Source: an uncultured Collinsella sp. (GTDB lineage Bacteria > Actinomycetota > Coriobacteriia > Coriobacteriales > Coriobacteriaceae). From it: a stretch of DNA of 47,882 bases. Of the stretch, positions 1 to 7,152 are shown one piece after another (position 1 is the first letter of the stretch; every line of letters begins with the position of its first letter). Made by a program: the position numbers and the translations under genes. Where the stretch lies: the NCBI GenBank assembly GCA_937896835.1, contig CALBOJ010000038.1:1-47882 (forward strand), read 5' to 3'. The notes beneath the pieces are model-generated. The model was given only the letters and a program-made list of their open reading frames with translations, made no database searches and was not told where the DNA came from.

Positions 1-1578
1 CGTGGCCTCAAGGAGAAGTACGAGATCTTCCACGGTGTGCACATCACCGATAGCGCGCTCGTGGCCGCTGCTGACCTCTCCGATCGCTATATCGCCGACC
101 GCTTTCTGCCCGACAAGGCCATCGACCTGGTCGACGAGGCCGCAAGCCGCCTGCGCATGGAGCTCGACAGCATGCCGGTCGAGATCGACGCCACCACGCG
201 TCAGCTTACCCAGCTGCAGATCGAGGAGCAGGCGCTCATGAAGGAGACCGATGACGCCTCCAAGGAGCGTCTGGAGGCCCTGCGCCAAGAGATCGCCGAG
301 GTCCAGGAAAAGCTCAACGTGCAAAAGGCCGGCTGGCTCAACCAAAAGAACGCCATCGACCACGTGCAGGAGCTTAAGGGCCAGCTTGACGAGGCCAAGA
401 GCGAAGAGGAGCGCGCGACTCGCAACGGCGACCTGGGCCGTGCGTCCGAGCTGCGCTACTCCGTGATTCCGGGCCTGCAACAGCAGATTCAGGATTCCGA
501 GGCTGCGCTCGAGGCGCAAAAGCAGCAGGACGGCGAGGGTCTCAACGAGCAGGTGACTTCCGATGAGATCGCCGAGGTCGTGAGTGCCTGGACCGGCGTG
601 CCCGTGTCCAAGATGATGCAGGGCGAGCTCGACAAGCTGAAGGGCTTGGAGGGCGAGCTGCATAAGCGCGTCATCGGCCAGGACGAGGCCGTCTCCGCTG
701 TCGCCGCAGCCGTGCGCCGCAGCCGTGCGGGCCTCTCCGATCCGGACAAGCCCATCGGCAGCTTTTTCTTCCTGGGCCCCACCGGCGTAGGCAAGACCGA
801 GCTCGCCAAGGCGCTGGCCGAGTGCCTGTTCGATGATGAGCGCGCGCTCGTGCGTATCGACATGTCCGAGTACATGGAGAAGTTCAGCGTCCAGCGTCTG
901 ATCGGTGCGCCCCCGGGATACGTGGGTTACGACGAGGGTGGTCAGCTCACCGAGGCTGTGCGCCGTCGTCCGTACTCCGTGATTTTGCTCGACGAGATGG
1001 AGAAGGCTCATCCGGATGTCTTTAACGTGCTGTTGCAGGTGCTTGACGACGGCCGCCTGACCGATGGCCAGGGTCGCCAAGTGTCCTTCAAGAACACGAT
1101 TATCATCATGACGTCCAACGTGGGCTCCAAGGCTATCGCCGATCTGTCCGGCAAGGACGAGGAGGAGATGCGCCATCAGGTTGACGGGGCCATGGCTCAA
1201 ACCTTCCGCCCCGAGTTCCTCAACCGTATCGACGATATCGTGGTGTTCCATCCGCTCGGCATGGCGCAGATCGAGAAGATCGTCGACATCCAGCTCGCCG
1301 ACGTCCGCGCGCGTCTGGCCAAGGAGCGCATGACGCTTGCCATCACCCCGGCGGCCAAGCAGATGCTCGCCGTGGGCGGCCTGGACCCGGTCTTTGGCGC
1401 CCGTCCGCTCAAGCGTCTGGTTCAGCGCGAGGTCGTGGATGCCATCGCCGCCGCTATCATCGACGGCACGGTGCGCGAGGGCGATCAGGTGACAGTCGAT
1501 GTCGACAAGGACGGCGGCTTTACCGTCGTGTGCGATAACACGCCGGCGGCCACCTACGAGGTCCCCGACGCCGAGTAG
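1..1578 (+). CDS. clpB: ClpB disaggregase, 3' part (5' end outside window)
   Basis: C-terminal 525 residues of the hexameric AAA+ chaperone that, with DnaK, threads and rescues aggregated proteins in the cytoplasm. The reading frame is open from base 1, so the start and most of NBD1 lie upstream; full-length ClpB is usually about 860-880 aa. Seen in order: the end of NBD1 (DKAIDLVDEAASRLRME), the coiled-coil M domain (fragment residues about 75-185), then NBD2 with Walker A GPTGVGKTE (about 259-267), pore loop GYVGY, Walker B VILLDEMEK (about 326), sensor 1 TSNVGS and sensor 2 GARPLKR. The M domain identifies ClpB rather than ClpC or ClpA. A strong terminator follows the stop, so it ends its transcript. 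Confidence 0.97.
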   Translation, partial: RGLKEKYEIFHGVHITDSALVAAADLSDRYIADRFLPDKAIDLVDEAASRLRMELDSMPVEIDATTRQLTQLQIEEQALMKETDDASKERLEALRQEIAEVQEKLNVQKAGWLNQKNAIDHVQELKGQLDEAKSEEERATRNGDLGRASELRYSVIPGLQQQIQDSEAALEAQKQQDGEGLNEQVTSDEIAEVVSAWTGVPVSKMMQGELDKLKGLEGELHKRVIGQDEAVSAVAAAVRRSRAGLSDPDKPIGSFFFLGPTGVGKTELAKALAECLFDDERALVRIDMSEYMEKFSVQRLIGAPPGYVGYDEGGQLTEAVRRRPYSVILLDEMEKAHPDVFNVLLQVLDDGRLTDGQGRQVSFKNTIIIMTSNVGSKAIADLSGKDEEEMRHQVDGAMAQTFRPEFLNRIDDIVVFHPLGMAQIEKIVDIQLADVRARLAKERMTLAITPAAKQMLAVGGLDPVFGARPLKRLVQREVVDAIAAAIIDGTVREGDQVTVDVDKDGGFTVVCDNTPAATYEVPDAE

Positions 1579-1625
1579 ATTTTTGGGATATGCCTTAAAA
1601 TCTACCAGCCGTCTCTAAACGCCAA

Positions 1626-1659
1626 GGGCGGCGGATCCATTGGGTCCGCCGCCCTTTTT
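1626..1659 (+). terminator. Intrinsic terminator of clpB
   Basis: A 10-bp perfect G+C stem (1626-1635 with 1645-1654), extendable by three inner pairs, is followed directly by five T. It lies 47 bases after the clpB stop. Confidence 0.92.
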
Positions 1660-1709
1660 CGTGCGACAATCGATGATGCCGAACGGATGCGATGTAAGGA
1701 GCTATGCAG

Positions 1710-1883
1710 ATGAAAGACGAGATCAAGACAAGCGCGCCGGCGCCCAGGCCCACGTCCAAGCCGGCGCCCAAGCCGCGCGACCCCTACATCCGTGCCGAGA
1801 ACGAGGACGATGACGGCTACGATCCCTACAGCGATCGCCGCCCCGAGCGCGAGCCCCTCTTCGAAGCTGACCCCTGGCGTTAA
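1710..1883 (+). CDS. Small proline- and charge-rich protein, unknown function
   Basis: A 57-aa reading frame. The ATG at 1710 is preferred over the in-frame ATG at 1704 because the ribosome-binding site AGGAG (1697-1701) is 8 bases from the former and only 2 from the latter. The protein has a basic Ala/Pro/Lys-rich N-terminal half with repeated PAPxP and KPAPKP elements and an acidic, aromatic C-terminal half (DDDGYDPYSDR) ending FEADPWR. There is no signal peptide or membrane segment; it is probably disordered. I do not recognise the family. The good ribosome-binding site, high-GC codon use and the inverted repeat at the stop support a real gene; a chance ORF of this size remains possible. 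Confidence 0.6.
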   Translation: MKDEIKTSAPAPRPTSKPAPKPRDPYIRAENEDDDGYDPYSDRRPEREPLFEADPWR

Positions 1884-1919
1884 GTAGCTCATTTGGGACG
1901 GGGCTTTTTTAGCTACTTT
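1882..1919 (+). terminator. Inverted repeat at the stop codon, possible terminator
   Basis: The 8-bp arms AAGTAGCT (1882-1889) and AGCTACTT (1911-1918) overlap the TAA of the small gene. The T-run (1905-1910) lies before the right arm, so this is not a canonical terminator. Confidence 0.45.
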
Positions 1920-2022
1920 GTTTTCGGCTAGAGGCGTTCATGCCTGCCCCCCTCGGCCGCTCGATATCCTCCGGGAGGGGCCACTAATAGAAAACTTGCT
2001 TATCCATTAATCAAGATACGCA

Positions 2023-2084
2023 CAATCTTGCTCTCCTGCCAATCAAGAATCGTTATAATCTTGATTAGCAGGAGAGCAAGATTG
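2023..2084. promoter_or_regulatory. 26-bp inverted repeat with a -10 box in its loop
   Basis: The arms 2023-2048 and 2059-2084 are complementary over 26 bp with one mismatch, around a 10-base spacer. TATAAT (2054-2059) sits in the spacer and runs into the right arm. The right arm ends 7 bases before the ATG of the ATPase gene and abuts its GGAG ribosome-binding site. A further AATCAAGA half-site lies at 2009-2016. Either a dimeric repressor covering the promoter or an RNA hairpin masking translation would explain it. Confidence 0.75.
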
Positions 2085-2091
2085 GAGAATT

Positions 2092-3444
2092 ATGGCATTC
2101 AACGACTTGGTGGCTCAAAAAATAAAGGACTTTGAGCAACAGGGGATTCCGCAGGTCTTTGAGCGCGACCTTGATCTGGGCAACCCGCAGGAGCCAAAGC
2201 GCGACAACATCGTATATGTGATTGTGGGCGCCCGTCGTTGTGGAAAGACGTATCGCCTGTATCAGGAGATGCAGCGGCTTCGGGGCCGGGGCGTCGAGCT
2301 TGACCGGATGCTTTACTTTAATTTTGAGGACGAGCGCTTGCGCCCGTATGAGCCATCGCTGCTGGCGGACGTGCTCGACACGTTCTATGCGCTGCATCCT
2401 GCTGCTCGAACCGAGGGCGCCTACCTTTTCTTTGACGAGATCCAGGAAATTCCCGAATGGGGTGCGTTTCTGCGGCGTGTAGTCGATACGGAGAAAGCGA
2501 CCGTCTATGTGACGGGATCTTCTTCTAAGATGCTGTCCTCAGAACTTAAGAGCGAGTTCAGGGGTCGTTCTCTTATACGAGAGCTTTTTCCGTTGAGTTT
2601 TTCGGAATACGTTCGATATAAGACGGGGAGCGTTTTCGAGCCAGATGCGACCTTTTCCCCAAGCGATGCAGCGCTGCTTCGACATCATCTGATCGGATAT
2701 CTTGAACGAGGGGGATTCATCGCGACGCTTGAGCAGACGCCCGCAGACGCGATTCAGCTGCTACAGGAATATGCTTCGCGAACGGTCGCTATGGACGTCG
2801 TTGAGCGTTACGACGTCAAGAACCCTCGCCTGGCATCGCTGTTCCTAACGCGGTGTATGGCATCTTCGGGACGAGAGCTGTCGGTGAACAAAGTGTACAA
2901 CGAGTTCAAGAGCAGGCAGATACCCGTCAGTCGTAATTCGCTCAGCGACTTACTTGAGTATTATGAGGATGCCTACCTGCTGTTCTCCGTGCCGGAGTTC
3001 ACGCGTTCACTGGCAAATAACATGCGGTCTGCGTCTAAGGTCTACGCTGTCGATCCCGCGATGTTTGGAGCATTCTCTCCCGCATCGGCATTGGACCAGG
3101 GCCAGAGGCTCGAGACCGCAGTGTTCAACGCGCTAAGAAGAAGGACTCCCGCGGTGAGGATCGGATCGGTCTGCCGCCTGCTGATCAAAGAGAAGAGCAA
3201 GAGCCATGAGGTGGACTTTGTGGCTGGGGATGCACTGCTCATGCAGGCTTACGGCCTGATTCAGGTAAGTGTGGATATGACAAGCGAGAAAACGCGCGAG
3301 CGCGAAATTGCCGCGCTCGATGCCGCGATGGCCCAGTTTGATCTTGGCGAGTCGGCAATCGTTACCATGGATGAGCAGGCCGATATTCCATGCAAACACG
3401 GCGTGGTACATGCTGTGCCCGCATGGAAGTGGCTCCTTTCCTAA
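2092..3444 (+). CDS. AAA_14/DUF4143 family ATPase
   Basis: 450-aa predicted cytoplasmic ATPase of the AAA_14 plus DUF4143 type, a large bacterial and archaeal family with a P-loop domain and a C-terminal nuclease-like fold; its cellular role is mostly unknown. Walker A is GARRCGKT (46-53), Walker B is YLFFDEIQEI (112-121, acidic pair D116/E117), and sensor VTGSSSKML is at 141-149. HEVDFVAGD near residue 375 matches the DUF4143 (E)VDF motif. The ATG at 2092 has GGAG 5-8 bases upstream. The gene stands alone between converging or unrelated neighbours. Copies of this family are often strain-variable, and the codon use here is slightly less GC-biased than clpB. Confidence 0.88.
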   Translation: MAFNDLVAQKIKDFEQQGIPQVFERDLDLGNPQEPKRDNIVYVIVGARRCGKTYRLYQEMQRLRGRGVELDRMLYFNFEDERLRPYEPSLLADVLDTFYALHPAARTEGAYLFFDEIQEIPEWGAFLRRVVDTEKATVYVTGSSSKMLSSELKSEFRGRSLIRELFPLSFSEYVRYKTGSVFEPDATFSPSDAALLRHHLIGYLERGGFIATLEQTPADAIQLLQEYASRTVAMDVVERYDVKNPRLASLFLTRCMASSGRELSVNKVYNEFKSRQIPVSRNSLSDLLEYYEDAYLLFSVPEFTRSLANNMRSASKVYAVDPAMFGAFSPASALDQGQRLETAVFNALRRRTPAVRIGSVCRLLIKEKSKSHEVDFVAGDALLMQAYGLIQVSVDMTSEKTREREIAALDAAMAQFDLGESAIVTMDEQADIPCKHGVVHAVPAWKWLLS

Positions 3445-3488
3445 TCGTCTATGGATTTGCGAGGCCAGGACTCAGGTGTCATGGTCCG

Positions 3489-4991
3489 CTAGTCCTGGGC
3501 TTTGATGCTCGGCATCAGAATCTGGGCGAGGTAGTCGGTCTCGAGTTTGGTCGCGGCGTCGGCTTTGCCCTCTTTGCCGACCAGTACGTTCTTGATCTGG
3601 CTATAGGTGTAGCGGTTGCCGGTCGTAAGCTCGACAAGCTCAATGGCCGTGTCCATGGGGTAGGTTGACACGGGATTCTGCGTCCGTCCGTTGATGGTCT
3701 GGGGCACCACGTACGGATAGACGGGGCCGCTGGCGTAGACGGTATAACCGTTGCCTAGGTTGGCCGCACCCAAAACCGTATCGCCCTCATCGGGCGTAAA
3801 GCTCTCGCCCTCGCGCACCGCGACGAGCGTCACAATCGGCGTGTTCGTGTCGCCGGCAAGATAGATGCACAGCGTGCTGCCATTTTGCCAAGTCTCGACC
3901 TTGCCGTACCATTCGACGGGGATATCGAGCTGGTAGAGGTCGGTTGCCTTGTGACGGGCGTCGGCATCACGGGCGGACTGTGCCTCGCTTGCGCTTACGG
4001 CGTTGGCGGCGGCATCGCGGCGCGTAATTGCCGCCTGCTGGAGTATCTTTGCCGCGGCGGCAGAGCTCGCGCCGCCTTCTTCGGCATACTTGGCGGCGGC
4101 ATCGATCTGGTCGTCAGTCACCGTGTCGGCCGAAGGCACCTTGAGCTTAAAGGTGGCCTGGGCACTCAAATCCTGCCCATCGCTCTTGATCGTGACCTGC
4201 GCCTTGGTGGTCGGCACGGTATAGACGGTACCGTCGGACGTGATGGGGGAGGCGGCGATGGAGAGCGTGTAGTCACCGGGTAGCAGTTTGATGCCACGGC
4301 CGTGCTCGTCAACATAGAGTGTTTCGCTCACGGAGGATCCGTCAGAATCCTGGCCACTCACTTGTACGGGAATCTTGGAGCCGGCGGAACAGTCGAGTCC
4401 CGCGGCATGTATGCCAATCTGCACCGACATCATCGTGTGGGCATTGGCGGCGGTGATGGCAGCCTGCTCTTGCCGGTATCCGTTCCAGGCTGCGTAGCCT
4501 GCGCCGCCGGCGACGAGCGCGACGGCCACAACGCCGGCAACCATCAGGTTGCGGCGCTTGGGCGACATCTTGCGATGACGAACCTCGGCTTCGCGTGCCG
4601 AAGGAACGGACGGTAGGGGAATATCGCCCATGGCGATGGTCTCGTCCACGACAGGAGCAGAACCTAGGCCGGGGAGCTCGCGGGTCAGCGAATCCTCGGT
4701 CGGTAAGCTGTCGAGCAAGATGGTTTCCTCGCTCGTATCGGATTCGGTCTGGTCGTCGGCCTCACATTCGGATTCCTCGTGCCCCGCCTCGTCTTCGGTG
4801 GGCGCGGCGCCATCGTCTTTTGCATCCTGATCATCGGGCTGCGCCTCGATTTCCGGCTCATCCTGCACATCAATGCTCGAATCGTCAAATGCAATCTCGG
4901 CCAGCGCGATCTGGTCTAGGCTCTCCAGGGCCTCGGCACACGCTTCTGCATCTTGGGCCGCGTCCTCTTGGCCTGTCGTCTCATCTTTCAT
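3489..4991 (-). CDS. Single-pass membrane protein with acidic cytoplasmic N-terminus
   Basis: 500 aa from the ATG at 4991, chosen over the longer frame reaching 5207 because a GGGGGAT ribosome-binding site lies just upstream. Residues 1-130 are very acidic and probably disordered. A basic stretch (MSPKRRNLM) precedes one membrane helix, MVAGVVAVALVAGGAGYAAW, near 155-175. The remaining ~320 residues should be outside: a beta-rich section, an Ala-rich helical section (AAAKYAEEGGASSAAAAK), and a final domain with DIPVEWYGKVETW. The layout, with positive residues before one helix, suggests an N-in envelope protein. I do not recognise a named family. It is transcribed alone. Confidence 0.75.
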   Translation of the reverse strand: MKDETTGQEDAAQDAEACAEALESLDQIALAEIAFDDSSIDVQDEPEIEAQPDDQDAKDDGAAPTEDEAGHEESECEADDQTESDTSEETILLDSLPTEDSLTRELPGLGSAPVVDETIAMGDIPLPSVPSAREAEVRHRKMSPKRRNLMVAGVVAVALVAGGAGYAAWNGYRQEQAAITAANAHTMMSVQIGIHAAGLDCSAGSKIPVQVSGQDSDGSSVSETLYVDEHGRGIKLLPGDYTLSIAASPITSDGTVYTVPTTKAQVTIKSDGQDLSAQATFKLKVPSADTVTDDQIDAAAKYAEEGGASSAAAAKILQQAAITRRDAAANAVSASEAQSARDADARHKATDLYQLDIPVEWYGKVETWQNGSTLCIYLAGDTNTPIVTLVAVREGESFTPDEGDTVLGAANLGNGYTVYASGPVYPYVVPQTINGRTQNPVSTYPMDTAIELVELTTGNRYTYSQIKNVLVGKEGKADAATKLETDYLAQILMPSIKAQD

Positions 4992-5120
4992 ATATCCCCC
5001 AAGCTCAATATCGGGACAACACTGTACCCAAAAACGGGACCCCATAGAGCCGCCGCATGATTTGAAATCCGATTTTATATATGCGCATGTTTTTGAATAG
5101 ATGAATAGGGACGCAACGAC

Positions 5121-5160
5121 AAAAGCCCCCGAAAAGCGAGCGAAACGCTTTCCGGGGGCT
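5121..5160 (-). terminator. Intrinsic terminator of the DUF5692-like gene
   Basis: The 15-bp arms 5124-5138 and 5146-5160 contain one G-T type mismatch around a 7-base loop, with TTTT on the minus strand at 5124-5121. It lies 69 bases downstream of the minus-strand gene ending at 5229. Confidence 0.88.
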
Positions 5161-5228
5161 CTGCGAGACATTGGATTGAAAATCCTGGCGGGCGGGCCTA
5201 TGCCCAAGCGCCAACAGCGACCAACATG

Positions 5229-6236
5229 TTACTCGGCGTGCGCGTAATCCACCTTGGCGCGGCGGGCGGTGGCCTTCTCCCAATCGCTGGTGCCCTCAAA
5301 GACATCCTGCTTGTAGGGATTGCGGCCGAGCTTCTTGGCGCGGTAGGCGATGTAGATGATCGCGGCGACGTTGGCGACCAGTGCGGCGATCGAGACCGCG
5401 GTAGCGGCGCCGGGGTCGAGCGTGGAGTGGGTCACAAAGATGGACTCCTCCTGGAAGTAGGGGAACACCTGGGCAAACATGCACCAAATGGCAAGCGTAA
5501 AGGCGCGATTCTGGATCCAGCCGCCCTTGTTCCAGATAAAGGCGGCGACGGTGGGCGCCAGCAGCAGCGCAAAGCCGCAGAACCAGGAGTGGGTGGGCAG
5601 GCAGTTGTAGGTGTAGCAGAAGTTCCAGATATCGTAGGCGATGATGTAGACCCAGGTCATGTCGGGCCACAGCATGTCGGTCTTGTCCTCGGAGGCGTAG
5701 ACGCTCCACCAACCGGTCATGCAGAAGATGTTGATGATACCGGCGATGCCGTTGAACACGTTGTTCCAGCCGGCAAGCTGCGTAGCACCTTCGGAGGTGA
5801 CCCAAGTGGACTGGCCCAGGACAAAGAAGTGATAGGCGCTCTCAAAGTCGGACACGACGGCGATCATGATGTTGATGGCGACGATCACAAACGGCCACGC
5901 GCGGAACCAGTGTGCCTTGCCGATCTTGCCCCACTGATACTTAATGGCGATGAAGCCCCAGCAACCGGCCAACGCCGCGTAGACCTTGGCGTAGTGGAAC
6001 CAGCTGTTCTGGTACACATGGGTGGGGTTGGTGAGCGCCCACTCGGCGCCCTGCGAAACGCCGATGGCGATGGCGACGCAGTAGATGGTCATGGCCAGCG
6101 GAGCCACGCCAAAGATGATGGCCGCGCCCAGCTTGGTGCGGCGGCCGACCTCGTTGAGCACGATCAGGCCAATAAAGACCATGGCCCAGCCGGCCCAGTG
6201 GATAAGGGTATCGCTACCCCAAACATCGAACAGCAT
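5229..6236 (-). CDS. Polytopic membrane protein, DUF5692-like
   Basis: 335 aa with about eight hydrophobic helices, rich in Trp, and a basic cytoplasmic tail (IAYRAKKLGRN onward). It resembles the DUF5692 proteins of Coriobacteriia; function unknown and the name is from memory. Conserved-looking internal elements include FVLGQSTWVTSEGATQ and NCLPTHSWFCGFALL, the latter with Cys and His in a membrane region, which would suit a redox or quinone-facing role, but this is inference. The ATG at 6236 has AAAGGAG nearby. It follows tetR at 63 bp on the same strand and is divergent from the multi-FeS flavoprotein at 7153, so the three probably act together, for example in moving electrons or importing the flavoenzyme's substrate. 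Confidence 0.7.
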   Translation of the reverse strand: MLFDVWGSDTLIHWAGWAMVFIGLIVLNEVGRRTKLGAAIIFGVAPLAMTIYCVAIAIGVSQGAEWALTNPTHVYQNSWFHYAKVYAALAGCWGFIAIKYQWGKIGKAHWFRAWPFVIVAINIMIAVVSDFESAYHFFVLGQSTWVTSEGATQLAGWNNVFNGIAGIINIFCMTGWWSVYASEDKTDMLWPDMTWVYIIAYDIWNFCYTYNCLPTHSWFCGFALLLAPTVAAFIWNKGGWIQNRAFTLAIWCMFAQVFPYFQEESIFVTHSTLDPGAATAVSIAALVANVAAIIYIAYRAKKLGRNPYKQDVFEGTSDWEKATARRAKVDYAHAE

Positions 6237-6254
6237 GCTGCTCTCCTTTCACAC

Positions 6255-6282
6255 GCCCGCGGCCCCTCTTCCGATCGCGGGC
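6255..6282 (-). terminator. Hairpin between tetR and the membrane-protein gene
   Basis: GCCCGCG (6255-6261) pairs with CGCGGGC (6276-6282) over a 14-base loop. It has no T-run on the minus strand, so partial attenuation or RNA stabilisation is likelier than full termination. Confidence 0.4.
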
Positions 6283-6299
6283 AGTTTGGACAAATGTCG

Positions 6300-6962
6300 T
6301 CAGTTCTGGGGCTTGCGCTCCGGATACTTGGCGGTATAGCCCTCGATGTGGAGTGTCGAGGCGATGATTTCCTTGACCGTCTCGTCGGGCACATCGGGGT
6401 GCGTGCGGATATACATCAAAAGACCCATGATGAGGGTGTAGAACGTCTCGTAGACATGGTCGATGCGTAGCTCATGATGGGCGACAAAATCCACCACGGT
6501 GGTGTCGCAGATATACTGTGCCACGCGCTGGACCACGTTGTGCAAAAAGCCGCCGTAGAGCGCGCCGCTGCTCGAGGTGAGCGTACTCGGCAGCTCGTGG
6601 CCGCTGGCGACCAGGCGCTTAAAGAGCGGGGCGACGGTGTCGAGTGCGCCCTCGATATCACCGACGATGCGGCTGGCATTCCACTGCTCGAGCTCGGAGA
6701 TAAAACCGTCGATTGCCTCGTCCATGACGGCGGTGACGGCGGCGTCCATATCGGCAAAGTAGTGGTAGAACAATGAACGCGTGCAGCCGGCTCGCTTGGT
6801 CACGGCCGATACCGATAAGTGGGACACGCCCAGCTCGGAGCTTACGGTGCGCACGGCATCGAGGATCTCGCGACGGCGTTCGTCGCCCGTCAAGCGCTTT
6901 GCCGCGCTGTCGGGCGCGGGGACGGCGTCGGCCACAGAGGTATCTGCTGTGTTGTTGCCCAT
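6300..6962 (-). CDS. TetR-family transcriptional regulator
   Basis: 220 aa. The start at 6962 is chosen because AAAGG lies 9 bases upstream; an in-frame extension to 7001 lacks one. The N-terminal part holds the TetR helix-turn-helix (about residues 28-75): ILDAVRTVSSELGVSHLSV, then VTKRAGCTRSLFYHYF, ending in the typical FYHYF segment. The C-terminal ligand and dimer domain has no clear subfamily signature. It is likely a repressor of itself, the downstream membrane gene and the divergent flavoprotein, since two TTGAC-N5-GTCAA palindromes lie in the shared upstream region. Confidence 0.92.
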   Translation of the reverse strand: MGNNTADTSVADAVPAPDSAAKRLTGDERRREILDAVRTVSSELGVSHLSVSAVTKRAGCTRSLFYHYFADMDAAVTAVMDEAIDGFISELEQWNASRIVGDIEGALDTVAPLFKRLVASGHELPSTLTSSSGALYGGFLHNVVQRVAQYICDTTVVDFVAHHELRIDHVYETFYTLIMGLLMYIRTHPDVPDETVKEIIASTLHIEGYTAKYPERKPQN

Positions 6963-7020
6963 GTTTTGCCGCCTTTCGTCCGTTTGAGCCCGACCGTTCA
7001 CCTAACAGTCTTGAATATTG

Positions 7021-7058
7021 TTGACGGTTCGTCAATACTGTTTTTGACACAATGTCAA
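7021..7058. promoter_or_regulatory. Twin palindromic operators (TTGAC-N5-GTCAA)
   Basis: Two copies of the same 15-bp palindrome, 7021-7035 and 7044-7058, with centres 23 bp apart, in the intergenic region shared by tetR (start 6962) and the flavoprotein gene (start 7153). Identical half-sites with different spacers are what a TetR dimer pair would bind. Confidence 0.8.
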
Positions 7059-7152
7059 CAATGGCGGGTGAACGGCATGGGGGGCATGCCCGGCCTGCAA
7101 AAAAAGAGGGGCGCTGCGGCCTCGTCGGGCTGCGGCAAGAGAAGGGACAACC

